Of a stretch of DNA of 64,000 nucleotides, positions 41,912 through 50,419 are shown piece after piece (the first letter of the stretch is position 1; every line of letters starts with the position of its first letter). The position numbers and the translations under genes are program-made. The stretch spans positions 806,001-870,000 of the forward strand of contig NZ_JACHLY010000001.1 in the NCBI RefSeq assembly GCF_014204715.1, given 5' to 3'. The notes under the pieces are model-generated. The model saw only the letters and a list, made by a program, of their open reading frames with translations. It was not told the origin of the DNA and did not search any database. The DNA comes from Streptomonospora salina (lineage in GTDB: Bacteria > Actinomycetota > Actinomycetes > Streptosporangiales > Streptosporangiaceae).

Positions 41912-42472
41912 ATGCCGGCCCCGATCAGCACGGAGCAACGGAACCAGGACCGCGAGGTCCTTCTGGACGCCGCGGAGCCGCTCTTCTACGAGCGGGGGAT
42001 CCGGGCGGTGGGGATGGACGAGATCCGTTCGGCCGCCGGCCTGCCGCTCAAACGGATCTACTCCGTGTTCGCCACGAAGGAGGACATCGTCGTCGCGATG
42101 CTGCGGCGGCGCGACCGGCGGTGGCGGGCGGGCCTGGCCGCGTACGTGGAGCGGTTCGACGACCCCCGCGCCCGGGTGTCGGCGGTCTTCGACTGGCTCG
42201 GCCGGTGGTTCGCCGAACCGGGGTTCCGCGGCTGCGCCTGGATCAACGCGCACGGGGAACTGGGATCGTCCTCTCCGGCGGTGCTCGACGAAATCCGCGC
42301 GCACAAGCAGGCCTTCCACGACCAGATCGCGGAATGGGTCCGGGCGACCGGAAGCCCAGCGGTCGAGCCGGTGTTCCTGCTCGCCGAAGGGGCCGTCGTC
42401 ACCGCCGGCGTCACCGGCGACACCGCACCGGCCGAGGAGGCGCGCGCCGCGGCACGGCACCTCATCGGCTGA
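41912..42472 (+). CDS. TetR/AcrR family transcriptional regulator
   Basis: 186 residues from the ATG at 41912 after CAAGGAG. HTH domain with MDEIRSAAGLPLKRIYSVFATKEDIV. C-terminal domain includes FRGCAWINAHGELG, the Cys-containing signature of a TetR subgroup. Divergent from the DUF1348 gene with duplicated operators between. A hairpin terminator separates it from the converging MFS gene. Confidence 0.9.
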   Translation: MPAPISTEQRNQDREVLLDAAEPLFYERGIRAVGMDEIRSAAGLPLKRIYSVFATKEDIVVAMLRRRDRRWRAGLAAYVERFDDPRARVSAVFDWLGRWFAEPGFRGCAWINAHGELGSSSPAVLDEIRAHKQAFHDQIAEWVRATGSPAVEPVFLLAEGAVVTAGVTGDTAPAEEARAAARHLIG

Positions 42473-42480
42473 TCCGCCTG

Positions 42481-42524
42481 CGCGCCGTCCCGGAACCGGC
42501 CCCCGTCGGTCCCGGGACGGCGCG
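42481..42524. terminator. bidirectional terminator between TetR and MFS genes
   Basis: CGCGCCGTCCCGG (42481-42493) pairs perfectly with CCGGGACGGCGCG (42512-42524) over 13 bp around an 18-base loop. Confidence 0.8.
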
Positions 42525-42542
42525 TGCAGCAGGCGGTCCGTG

Positions 42543-43772
42543 TCAGCCCGCGGACCCGGCCCCGCTTCCGGCGGGAACGGCGGGCGCCTCGGTGGGCGCG
42601 TCGGGCACCGCGGGCGCGGAGCGCGGCGGGCGGGGGCGGTCGAGGTAGCCGGCCGCCAAGGCCAGGCCCACACCGACGACGGCCATCGCGGCACCGACCA
42701 GCGCGGGCGCGGTGTAGCCCAAGCCCGCGCCGATGACCGCGCCGCCGATCCAGGCGCCGAACGCGTTGGCGAGATTGAACGCCGCGTGGTTGGACGCCGA
42801 GGTGAGGGTGGGCGCGCGCTCGGCCTTGGTCATCAGGAACACCTGGATGACCGTGCAGGTCGCGAACGTGGCCACGCCGAGCGCGACGACCCCGATCGCC
42901 GCGGTCCAGGGATTGTGGACCGCGAAGGAGAACAGCAGCAGCACCAGGGCCAGGGACGTGAGGGAGCCGTAGACCGAGGGCCGCAGGGCGCGGTCGGCCA
43001 TCCGGCCGCCCAGCAGCGACCCCAGGGTCATGCCGACCCCGAACAGCGCCAGCACGCCGGTCACGCCCGCTTCGGTGAAGCCGGCCAGTTCCTTCATCGT
43101 CGGCGCGATGTAGGTGTAGACCGCGAACACCCCGGAGCAGCCGAGCACGATCGTGAGCAGGCCGAGCACGACCTGCCGGTTGGCCAGCCCGGCCATCTCG
43201 TGGCGCAGCCGCACTCCGTGGGGCTTGGGCAGGTGGGGCACGCACAGTGCGATCCCGGCCATGGCGACGACCCCGATGGCGGCGACGACGCCGAAGGTCG
43301 CGCGCCAGCCCAGCTCCTGGCCCAGCCAGGTGCCGGCGGGCACCCCGACGATGTTGGCGACGGTCAGGCCGAGGAACACGCGGGCGACGTTGCGCGCCCG
43401 CCGCCCCGGTTCGGCCAGTTGCGCTGCGGCGACGGCCGCCGCGCCGAAGTAGGCGCCGTGCGGAAGCCCGGTGAGCACGCGGAACCCGAGCACGGCCCCG
43501 AACTCCGGGGCCAGGGCCGAGAGCAGGTTGCCGGCGGCGAAGACGCCCATGAACAGGATCAGGGCGCGGCGGCGCGGCAGGCGGGTGCTGACGACGGTGA
43601 GCAGCGGGGCGCCGATGACGACGCCGATGGCGTAGCCGGCGATGAGGTTGCCGGCCGAGGAGACCGACACGTCCAGATCGGCGGAGACCTCGGGCAGCAG
43701 TCCCATGATGACGAACTCGGTGGTTCCGATGCCGAAGGCTCCGAGGGCCATGGCGAGCAGGGCAAGGCGCAT
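42543..43772 (-). CDS. MFS transporter (AraJ/Cmx-type sugar or drug efflux)
   Basis: 409 residues from the ATG at 43772. Twelve hydrophobic segments. MALGAFGIGTTEFVIMGLLPEVSADL at the first helix is the hallmark of the DHA1 arabinose-efflux/chloramphenicol-resistance subgroup (cited here as ALGAFGIGTTEFVIMGLLP). It also has RLPRRRALI after helix 3, PHGAYFGAAAV and a GGRMADRALR loop. Exports sugars or drugs; the substrate is unknown. No operon partner. Confidence 0.87.
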   Translation of the reverse strand: MRLALLAMALGAFGIGTTEFVIMGLLPEVSADLDVSVSSAGNLIAGYAIGVVIGAPLLTVVSTRLPRRRALILFMGVFAAGNLLSALAPEFGAVLGFRVLTGLPHGAYFGAAAVAAAQLAEPGRRARNVARVFLGLTVANIVGVPAGTWLGQELGWRATFGVVAAIGVVAMAGIALCVPHLPKPHGVRLRHEMAGLANRQVVLGLLTIVLGCSGVFAVYTYIAPTMKELAGFTEAGVTGVLALFGVGMTLGSLLGGRMADRALRPSVYGSLTSLALVLLLFSFAVHNPWTAAIGVVALGVATFATCTVIQVFLMTKAERAPTLTSASNHAAFNLANAFGAWIGGAVIGAGLGYTAPALVGAAMAVVGVGLALAAGYLDRPRPPRSAPAVPDAPTEAPAVPAGSGAGSAG

Positions 43773-44157
43773 GGGCGGGCTCAGCCTTTCGCTGGCGGTG
43801 GGGTTGGCGCGGTTCCGTCGGGGCCCCGCCGCCGGCGCGGCGTGCGGGGCCGGGGTGTCGGGCGGAGGAGTGCACGGCGGCTCCGGGGCGGCCGGCGGGC
43901 CGCGGCGCTCCGGCTCCGGAACCGGGGCCGGCGGAACCTCCCGAAGCGGTCTCTTCCAGAGAACCACGCGCACATGGCACGTGCCAACACGATCGGCGGG
44001 GAGATTGCCCCGGGCGGCGATGATGTCGGCCACCCGGGGATGAGACGTGGTCGACGCCGGAGCGGCGCACCGTCCCCGACCACCGGTTCCCGGACACGCC
44101 GGCGGCCCGGCCGGCGCGTCCGGGAATAGCCCGCCCCGGGCCGTGATTGCAGCCGGT
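43773..44157. other. 385-base gap between the divergent MFS and PPOX-fold genes
   Basis: I see no recognisable gene, clear promoter or strong dyad. The open frames here are continuations of neighbouring frames. Confidence 0.4.
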
Positions 44158-44592
44158 ATGACGACCGACACCGCATTCAGCCCGCACGCGCTGCTCGCGC
44201 AGAGCCGTCTCGGCGTCCTGGCGACGATCAAGTCCGACGGCCGCCCGCAGCTCTCCCCCGTCACGCCCTTCTACGACCGCGACGACGGTGCCGTCTACGT
44301 GTCGATGACCGAGGGCCGCGCCAAGACCGCCAATCTCCGCCGCGATCCGCGCGCCGCGCTGGAGGTCACCGCCGCCGACGGACGGTCGTGGGCCACCGCA
44401 GAAGGCACGGTGCGGCTCACCGGTCCGGGCGCCGACCCGCACGGACCCGAGGTCGACGCGCTGGTCGAGTACTACCGCACGGCCGCCGGGGAGCACCCGG
44501 ACTGGGAGGAGTACCGGTCGGTGATGGTCGCCGACCGCAGGGTGCTCATGCGCATGGCGGTCGAACGGGTCGTCGGCGACCGGATCGGGTGA
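44158..44592 (+). CDS. pyridoxamine 5'-phosphate oxidase-fold (PPOX class, F420/FMN) protein
   Basis: 144 residues. Split-barrel flavin-binding fold with LLAQSRLGVLATIKSDGRPQLSPV (cited as RLGVLATIKSDGRPQLS), VYVSMTEGRAKTANLRRDPR and the late EEYRSVMVADRRVLMRM. This set is typical of actinobacterial PPOX-class F420-dependent enzymes. ATG at 44158 has no good ribosome site. Converges with the LacI gene with a 39-base gap. Confidence 0.88.
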   Translation: MTTDTAFSPHALLAQSRLGVLATIKSDGRPQLSPVTPFYDRDDGAVYVSMTEGRAKTANLRRDPRAALEVTAADGRSWATAEGTVRLTGPGADPHGPEVDALVEYYRTAAGEHPDWEEYRSVMVADRRVLMRMAVERVVGDRIG

Positions 44593-44631
44593 GGCGCGCG
44601 GCCGCCCCGCGCTCCCGTCCCCGGCGGCGCC

Positions 44632-45675
44632 CTACTCCGCGGTGCGCACCGGCCCCGACGTGCCCCGCACCGTCAGGGTGGGGGTGATCGCGAACTCCTT
44701 GGCGCCGGTGCGCCCGTCGTCGAGGCGCTCGGTCACGGCCTGCACGGCCAGCTCGGCGAGCTGGGCGGAGTCCTGGCGCACCGAGGTCAGATCGAGGAAC
44801 GACAGGTGCGCCAGCCGGCTGTCGTCGTAGCCGATCACCGACACCTCCTGCGGGACGCCTACCCCGGCGCGCACGAAGACGTCCAGCAGGCCGCGGGCGC
44901 AGCGGTCGTTGGCGGTGACCACCGCTGTGGGCAGCGTGCCGCGGGCGAGCAGCTCGCGGGCGGCGCGGGCGCCCGACTCCTCGGTGAAGGCGCCGGGAAG
45001 CTCCCGGGCCCGGTCGGCGAGCCCGTGGCGGCGCATCGCGTCGCGGTAGCCGCGCCGGCGCTCCTCGGCCTCCAGCGCGGCGCCGCCGTCGACGTGGACG
45101 ATGTCGCGGTGGCCCAGCTCGGCGAGGTAGCCGATCGCCCTGCTCATGCCCGGGGCTTCGGAGCTGCGTACCAGGTCGGCGCCGGGCACTGTGGCGCTGC
45201 GGCTGACCTGGACCACGGGCACCTGTTCGGCTACCCGGCTCAGGTCGGGCGAGGGGCCGGGAGAGGGACCGGTGAGGATCAGCGCCTCGCTGCGCAGCCC
45301 GAGCAGCTCCTCGATGGCCTGGCGCTCACCGCGCGAAGGGACGTTGGCGCTGAGCGCGATGCCGTAACCGACGTCCTGGGCGCAGGCGTAGAGGCCCTCG
45401 ACCAGTTCGACGTTGTGCGGCTGATCCATGTTGAACAGGACGCCGATCTGCCGGCTGCGGGTGCGGCGCAGCAGCTGCGCGGCGGTGTGGGGGCGGTAGC
45501 CGAGCTCGTCGGCGGCCTCGCGCACCCGGCGCCGGGTCTCGTCGCTGGGACCGGCCTGGTCGCGCATGACCAGCGACACCAGTTGCCGGGACACGCCCAC
45601 GCGTTCGGCGACGTCGCCCATCGTGGGGCGCCGCCGCGGCTCGGCGGCCCCGGTCGCGCTCTTCGAGTCCGTCAC
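44632..45675 (-). CDS. LacI family transcriptional regulator
   Basis: 347 residues, GTG start. N-terminal LacI HTH (MGDVAERVGVSRQLVSLVM) and hinge, then a PBP1-like sensor domain ending in PTLTVRGTSGPV. No sugar-metabolism gene is adjacent, so its target is unknown. Upstream at 45755-45773 there is a weak AGTTT-N9-AAACT dyad that might be an autoregulatory site. Confidence 0.88.
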   Translation of the reverse strand: MTDSKSATGAAEPRRRPTMGDVAERVGVSRQLVSLVMRDQAGPSDETRRRVREAADELGYRPHTAAQLLRRTRSRQIGVLFNMDQPHNVELVEGLYACAQDVGYGIALSANVPSRGERQAIEELLGLRSEALILTGPSPGPSPDLSRVAEQVPVVQVSRSATVPGADLVRSSEAPGMSRAIGYLAELGHRDIVHVDGGAALEAEERRRGYRDAMRRHGLADRARELPGAFTEESGARAARELLARGTLPTAVVTANDRCARGLLDVFVRAGVGVPQEVSVIGYDDSRLAHLSFLDLTSVRQDSAQLAELAVQAVTERLDDGRTGAKEFAITPTLTVRGTSGPVRTAE

Positions 45676-46038
45676 CCTGTCTCATCTCCGGCCGGCTGCG
45701 GGCGGAAAAGACCCGCGCCGTGGCGAGAACGATCGCCTTCGGGGCGAGGTTCGCAGTTTAGCACGTTAAAACTCTTCGCTCGGCGGATGCTCACGGGGCC
45801 CGGACGGCCGGCAGCACGACGTCGTCCTCGGCCGAGTCGGGCATGTTCTCCAGCAGGCCGTCGCACCGCCCACATGGTCGGCGCCGACGAGCGCGCGGAT
45901 TTCGCCGCCGCAGCGCCGGAAAACGGTCATGACCCCGCGCTCGTTTCCAGTGAACCCGACACTGCGGGGTCGGAACGCACGCTGAAGCGACCGCCCGCCC
46001 GCCGACGCCGTGCAACGGTCCGCATGCCCCACGGCCGC
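45676..46038. other. gap upstream of the LacI gene with a possible gene stump
   Basis: Apart from the LacI promoter region, the minus strand at 45791-45880 reads CGRCDGLLENMPDSAEDD and further acidic residues before a TGA. Its codon use and composition resemble a genuine C-terminus, but no start or intact body precedes it. Probably a remnant at the left edge of the decayed island. Confidence 0.3.
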
Positions 46039-46882
46039 TCAGGCGATCCCCGCCTCGGTGAGGAACTCGCTGGGTTCGCCGTACCACGACACGTGCAGGC
46101 TGTCGCGGGCGCGTGTGCAGGCGACGAACAGCAGGCAGCGTTCGCTCATCATGTCGGTGGCGTGCTGGATGGAGTCGACTTCTTTCGGTGTGACGGCCTT
46201 GGCGAAGGGCAGCGCCCATGAGCACACTCCGGCCACCGCGACGCAGCGGAACTCCAGTCCCTTCAAGGCGTACCAGCTGCCCACCCGCACGCCCGCGGCC
46301 TCCGCGCCGGTGGCGGAGCCGAGCCGGACCGCCGCGATGCCGTCCGCCTCCAGGGCCTCCGCGACCTTCTTGGCCGCCGAGTTGAAGCGCACGGTCACGG
46401 CGATGTCGGCGGTGTCGATGCCGGCCTCCGTCCACGACCGGACCCGCCGGACGACCGTGGCGATCTCCTCGTCCTGGTCGGTGTCACGCGCTCCAGCGCG
46501 TCGGCGTTCCAGATCTCCAGCCCGCGGGTCACCGGGTTGGCGGCGGCGTCGAGTTTGCGCGCCCAGGCGTAGGCGTCGTCGTGCGGCAGCACCTTCAGCA
46601 GGACGAGGGTGCCGCCGCCCTCGGGGGCGTAGACCACGCCGCGGAAGTTGTCGTCGACTTTGAACGTGCGTACGTGCGGGTTGCGCGCCGTCTGGGGCGG
46701 TTTGAAGTTCAACCCTTGTCCGCCTTCAGCTGGGAGGGCGTGAGCCGGGGGAACTTGTCCATCGCCGCGCGCACCCGCTTGCGGATGTGCTTGGGCAGTG
46801 CGTCGTAGTCGCCGCCCGTGAAGAAGCTTTTGGCGAACGCCAGTTGGGGCACGGGGGTGCTCGCTTTCAGCGGCCGGGGCAT
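46039..46882 (-). pseudogene. UvrD-family helicase with N-terminal RelE-like region, internally deleted and frameshifted
   Basis: Reading from 46882: MPRPLKASTPVPQLAFAKSF ... LTPSQLKADKG in one frame; after a one-base shift near 46712, NFKPPQTARNPHVRTFKVDD, APEGGGTLVLLKVLPHDDAY and GLEIWNADALER; then, after a second shift near 46480, TDQDEEIATVVRRVRSW and VACTRARDSLHVSWYG to the stop. The first two pieces match the ParE/RelE-like N-terminus of actinobacterial UvrD-like helicases. The last is the C-terminal helicase end (motif VI region). The several hundred residues with ATPase motifs are gone. Clearly non-functional as a helicase. Confidence 0.8.
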
Positions 46883-46919
46883 GGGCCGGGCAGGGGTACG
46901 CAGGGGCAGGGACAGGGCG

Positions 46920-47618
46920 TCATGGCGCGCCGCCCTGCAGCTCGATCCATTCGGAGTTCTCGAACGCGGCCGTGTGGGGCTCGACCTCCTCGGGCGCCTC
47001 GATCTCGGGGAAATCGTCGGCCACCATCCAGTCGCCGTCACGCACGTCCGCCACCCAGACACACCGGGCTTTCGGAGTGACGAGGAATTCGGTGCGCCGG
47101 GATATCCCGTCGTAGGCGGAGATCTCCGCCAGCACCGCGACGTCGATCCTGCGCGCGTCGACCCGCTCGTAGACCGCGGCCAGCGGGACGGCCGACATCG
47201 AGGCCTGCGTCGGGAGCTCTTCGAACGTCATGCCGAAGCCGTACGACTCCAAATCGAGGCCGATATTGCCGCGCATGCCTTCGGTCAGCTCTTGAATGTC
47301 CTTGTTCCGCATCTCGTTCATGTAGAGCTGACCGACGCGTGCCTTGACCGCCGGATCGAGGGTTGTGTAGTTGCTGACGAAGGCGGCGAGGGCGGAGACC
47401 ACCCCCTCGGGCGTGCGAGCGAACTTGACCGGGTAGCGCCCGTCGACGTGGCTGTCCCCCCCGGACAGCTGGATCGGTCCCCCGCTGGCGGGCGGCGGCG
47501 ACGAGGGCGACGCTGACGGCGCGGGCGAGGCGGAAGGCCGACTCGCCGCACCGCCGGCCGCCCCCGAACCCAGGGAATAGCCGACCGATATCGCCAGTGC
47601 CAGGGCCAAGACCGCCAC
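46920..47618 (-). CDS. membrane-anchored extracytoplasmic protein, start possibly shifted by a C8 tract
   Basis: As sequenced, the frame has its first GTG at 47618, in the middle of a hydrophobic helix (AVLALALAISVGYSLGSG). A better start, GTG at 47686 after GAAGAGG, would add a cytoplasmic segment and the full helix. It is out of frame because the run of C (G8 at 47672-47679 on the plus strand) has eight rather than nine bases. The rest is a Ser/Pro linker and an extracellular domain (VSNYTTLDPAVKARVGQLYM). A C-terminal kinase ectodomain is one possible origin, given the kinase stump upstream. Confidence 0.55.
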   Translation of the reverse strand: MAVLALALAISVGYSLGSGAAGGAASRPSASPAPSASPSSPPPASGGPIQLSGGDSHVDGRYPVKFARTPEGVVSALAAFVSNYTTLDPAVKARVGQLYMNEMRNKDIQELTEGMRGNIGLDLESYGFGMTFEELPTQASMSAVPLAAVYERVDARRIDVAVLAEISAYDGISRRTEFLVTPKARCVWVADVRDGDWMVADDFPEIEAPEEVEPHTAAFENSEWIELQGGAP

Positions 47619-47760
47619 CAGGACGACAAGGACGGTGACCAGTCGGCGGCTGCGCTGCGCGGTGATCTCGTGGGGGGGGTGGACACCGGCGGCCTCTTCC
47701 TACCTCGTGTCGTATTCGGGGGTCCGCGGCGTCGGCCGCCGCGGTGTACGGCCGGGCCCC

Positions 47761-47997
47761 TCAGCCGCTCGCGCGGCGGATGCGATCGAGGAGCTCCGCG
47801 GCCTCGCCGGCCATGGGGGCGTCGGGTCCGTTCTCGGCCGTGAGGTCGGGGCGGATGAGCTTGACCGCGATCTCCCGGTCGAGAACGGTGTCGTAACCCC
47901 GCCACACCTGCCCCATCCCGCCGGTGCTGATGGGCGAGGTGAGTTCGTAGCGCTCCCCGACGCGGGTCGGCTGCTCTCGGGGCGGCTCCGTCGGCAA
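47761..47997 (-). pseudogene. truncated Ser/Thr protein kinase (N-lobe start only)
   Basis: 78 residues: RVGERYELTSPISTGGMGQV is a PknB-type glycine loop, and REIAVKLIRPDL holds the ATP-binding lysine. After about 55 residues the match ends and the frame stops (AELLDRIRRASG). The catalytic and activation loops are missing. Same strand as the membrane-anchored ectodomain protein downstream; both may be ends of one disrupted receptor kinase. Confidence 0.7.
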
Positions 47998-48270
47998 CGT
48001 GCCCGATCCTCTCCGTTCACGGCGGGACGAACGCCCGCCGGTGGCGTGCTTGCTGGCGCGGGATCTTCGGGTCTATTCGGTCGTATTGGGCTGGACGTTG
48101 CGGCGATCCTACGGGGGAACGTGCGCGGGCGTGGAAGCGTGACGCCAGGCTTGTGAATAACTCACAGAGGGGTTGCGGGAACGGCCGGGATGCTCAAGAG
48201 ACACGGCCCCCTCGGAAGGCGAGGAGGCCGTGGGGACAGGGGGATCACCGTGTGAGGCGGGGAGTCGGAG

Positions 48271-48531
48271 TCAGAGTCGACGTTCCTTGAGGTCCTTGAG
48301 GAAGGAAGACCACTCGGAGGCGGGGAAGGCGAGATGGCCGCGGTCACGGTTCTGGGTGTCGCGGACGGCTGCCCCGTACGCGGTGTCCGCTACCTCGACG
48401 CAGTTCCCGCCGGTGTCGTTGCTGTAGCTGGACTTGCGCCAGGTCACGGCCATCTCGACGCACTCGCCACCCGATGCGTTGCTGTAGCTGGACTTGCGCC
48501 ACACACCATCCAAGCCATCCATATCTGTCAT
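48271..48531 (-). CDS. DUF397 protein with duplicated domain start
   Basis: 86 residues. The DUF397 hallmark WRKSSYSN occurs twice, as WRKSSYSNASGGECVEMA and WRKSSYSNDTGGNCVEVA, followed by one complete C-terminal half (AVRDTQNRDRGHLAFPASEW). The first 20 residues of the domain are thus duplicated in tandem. Its ATG overlaps the stop of the HTH gene (ATGA), so it is co-translated. DUF397 proteins pair with Scr1-type HTH regulators in actinomycetes. Confidence 0.9.
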   Translation of the reverse strand: MTDMDGLDGVWRKSSYSNASGGECVEMAVTWRKSSYSNDTGGNCVEVADTAYGAAVRDTQNRDRGHLAFPASEWSSFLKDLKERRL

Positions 48532-49337
48532 AAGAACTCACCCCTTACTGCCTCGATCAGCTTGCGAGACTCTCTCGGCGGGAGGGCCACCCCACGGATG
48601 TCGCCCAAGAGCCGAACGTACTGTGCGACATCTTCAAGACTCTCAACAGGTGCCCCGGACAGCGGTGTCTCCATGTAGAGAATCTCGGCTCCGCCGACAG
48701 TCAGGAGAGTAAACGCCCCGCTCAACCCCGGGTTGTTCTCCGTCGCCTGCGGTACCACCTGAAGGGTCACACGAGAACTCTCTGAAGCTTGAAGCAGTCG
48801 CTCCAGTTGCGGCTTCATCACCGTGGGGCCTCCGACAGGGCGCCGGATCACCGTCTCATCCAATACGCCCAGTAGCAGGGGCATATTCCCGTCTGTAAAA
48901 GCCGCTTGCCGCGCCATCCGACCATAGACGAGCTCGTCGATTGCCGAGTCTGAGTCCATCGGCCGACCATCCCGCAGGATCGTGCGGGCATAGTCCTCGG
49001 TCTGCAACAACCCATGAACGAGGAGCGGTTGAAACGACTTGATTTCGGTCGCCTGTTGCTCTAGCGAGGCAACGCCCCGGAACCAGGAAGGCAGGCCGTT
49101 GTTCTCGCTCAGGCGCTCCCAGCTTCGGAGGAGCGCACCGCCTGTTGAGAGCACCTGGTCGAATTGTTCTACATGCTCACGCCTTGCCCCCCGTGCTCCA
49201 CGCTCGATTGCACTGATCATCGCATGCGATACAGCAATCTCCTTGCCGAGCTGGTGCTGCGAAAGCCCAGCTTTCGTCCGTAGACGCTTGAGTTCCCGCC
49301 CGAAACGAACCCACCTCTGATTGACGCGTTCAACCAT
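48528..49337 (-). CDS. Scr1-family HTH (XRE) transcriptional regulator
   Basis: 269 residues. N-terminal XRE HTH (LRTKAGLSQHQLGKEIAVSH, MISAIERGARG) and a C-terminal DUF5753/Scr1 domain (FRGVASLEQQATEIKSFQPL, LLQTEDYARTIL, EILYMETPLSG). It forms a two-gene unit with the DUF397 gene and is divergent from an ATP-binding-protein gene. Such triads are common in Streptomyces and relatives, where they influence development and secondary metabolism. Confidence 0.92.
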   Translation of the reverse strand: MVERVNQRWVRFGRELKRLRTKAGLSQHQLGKEIAVSHAMISAIERGARGARREHVEQFDQVLSTGGALLRSWERLSENNGLPSWFRGVASLEQQATEIKSFQPLLVHGLLQTEDYARTILRDGRPMDSDSAIDELVYGRMARQAAFTDGNMPLLLGVLDETVIRRPVGGPTVMKPQLERLLQASESSRVTLQVVPQATENNPGLSGAFTLLTVGGAEILYMETPLSGAPVESLEDVAQYVRLLGDIRGVALPPRESRKLIEAVRGEFL

Positions 49338-49361
49338 ACATCAATGGTACTCAACCACCCT

Positions 49362-49371
49362 GACACGTGTC
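49362..49371. promoter_or_regulatory. GACACGTGTC palindrome upstream of the HTH gene
   Basis: A perfect 10-bp palindrome 25 bases before the HTH start in an AT-rich stretch; candidate autoregulatory site. Confidence 0.4.
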
Positions 49372-49488
49372 TCAAACTTCGTGAACGAGAATCACCGGTT
49401 GAGTTGAATCAGTGGAATCCGAGCATCCGTAAAGGGATCGTTGATCGAGAGGCTCGCTGAACGCAGCTCCTCTTCCCGACGAAAGAAC

Positions 49489-49523
49489 GGCCCTGCCAGG
49501 TGCTGGTGACACCGGACAGGGCC
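49489..49523 (+). promoter_or_regulatory. leader stem-loop before the micro-ORF
   Basis: GGCCCTG (49489-49495) pairs with CAGGGCC (49517-49523), with an inner GGTG / CACC stem. It ends 36 bases before the micro-ORF start and lies in the likely leader of the ATP-binding-protein transcript. Confidence 0.45.
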
Positions 49524-49559
49524 TCGGCCCCCGACCTGAACAGGACAGGTGAGGACTTG

Positions 49560-49649
49560 ATGCCCAAGATTATCCGCCGACGGCAGTCCGCCCGAATTCG
49601 CCCCTATGTGGCGCGACGTGCCGCGCTGCGGACCTGGGAGGTGCGCTGA
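49560..49649 (+). CDS. 29-residue basic micro-protein
   Basis: An ATG after GGTGAGG, reading MPKIIRRRQSARIRPYVARR and nine more residues to a TGA at 49649, two bases before the ATG of the ATP-binding protein (TGACCATG). The good ribosome site, codon use and coupling spacing support translation. Very basic (ten Arg/Lys). It may act as a leader peptide or a nucleic-acid-binding micro-protein; I recall similar short genes ahead of this class of ATPase but cannot confirm it. Confidence 0.55.
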   Translation: MPKIIRRRQSARIRPYVARRAALRTWEVR

Positions 49650-49651
49650 CC

Positions 49652-50161
49652 ATGGACATGTACAGCACCTCCCTCCCCGGCAAGCCCGAGAACGTCGCCG
49701 ACGCCCGGAACTGGCTGGACGGGCTGCTGCGCTGCCAACCCGCCGGCGACCGCCCCGTCCCCGACGACACTCGCGCCACCGCCGTGCTCCTGCTCTCCGA
49801 GCTGGCGACCAACGCGCTCCACCATTCCCGCAGCGGCGACGGCGGCGCATACAACGTGCGGCTGTGCCTGGCCGCCGGAGCCCTGCGGGTGGAGGTCGAG
49901 GACGACGGCCCGCTCGGCTGTCAGGTCCCCGAGCAGCGCGCAGCCTCCCCCGACGACGAGTCCGGGCGCGGTCTGGCGCTCGTCGCCGCCTTCGCCGACG
50001 CCTGGGGACCCTGCCGCGTGGGGCGCGGCGCCTACTTCCTGCTCTACTGGCAAGACCGCACCGCCCCGCCCCTCCCCCGCCGTCGCCGCGGCCGCTCCTA
50101 CGCGGACGGCAACCCGTTCGCCCCGCCCCGGCGGGCCGATGGAGGCGACGCGCGGATGTGA
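49652..50161 (+). CDS. ATP-binding protein (anti-sigma-factor/HATPase type)
   Basis: 169 residues. GHKL-type ATPase small domain: N box LLSELATNALHHSRSG, G1 VEVEDDGPLG, G2 DESGRGLALVAAFADAWG. Similar to RsbW-like serine kinases that bind sigma factors or anti-anti-sigma factors. Starts 2 bases after the micro-ORF. Divergent from the HTH/DUF397 pair, with which such genes usually form a regulatory module. Confidence 0.88.
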   Translation: MDMYSTSLPGKPENVADARNWLDGLLRCQPAGDRPVPDDTRATAVLLLSELATNALHHSRSGDGGAYNVRLCLAAGALRVEVEDDGPLGCQVPEQRAASPDDESGRGLALVAAFADAWGPCRVGRGAYFLLYWQDRTAPPLPRRRRGRSYADGNPFAPPRRADGGDARM

Positions 50162-50281
50162 GGGCGGCTTCCCGGTCGCCGGTTTCCCACCGAGCGGACG
50201 GTGCGGCGTGCGCTCGGCGGGCTCTGCTCCCCGCACAGCGCGGAACTCCCCCTCAGCCGACCGGGAAGCACCCCCGCGCGA

Positions 50282-50419
50282 TCACTCCTCGGCGCCGTGG
50301 CGCTTGCGGAGGATGCGGAAGGCCGCGCGGCGCATGCTGCCGGTCAGCGAGCTTCGGAACTCCTCCTCGCCGAAGTAGCGGTCGGTGAACTTGCTGTTCG
50401 CCTCCGCTCGCTCCAGCGC
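50282..50419 (-). pseudogene. C-terminal stump of an unidentified minus-strand gene
   Basis: About 45 codons ending in TGA at 50282 read ALERAEANSKFTDRYFGEEE and FRSSLTGSMRRAAFRILRKR, with strong actinomycete codon bias. Nothing matches upstream of about 50420, where a plus-strand stump begins. The parent gene is not recognised. Confidence 0.5.

Noticed and set aside
49362-49371. E-box-like circadian or light element
   Set aside because: A 10-bp palindrome is short and expected near HTH genes; kept as low-confidence operator only.
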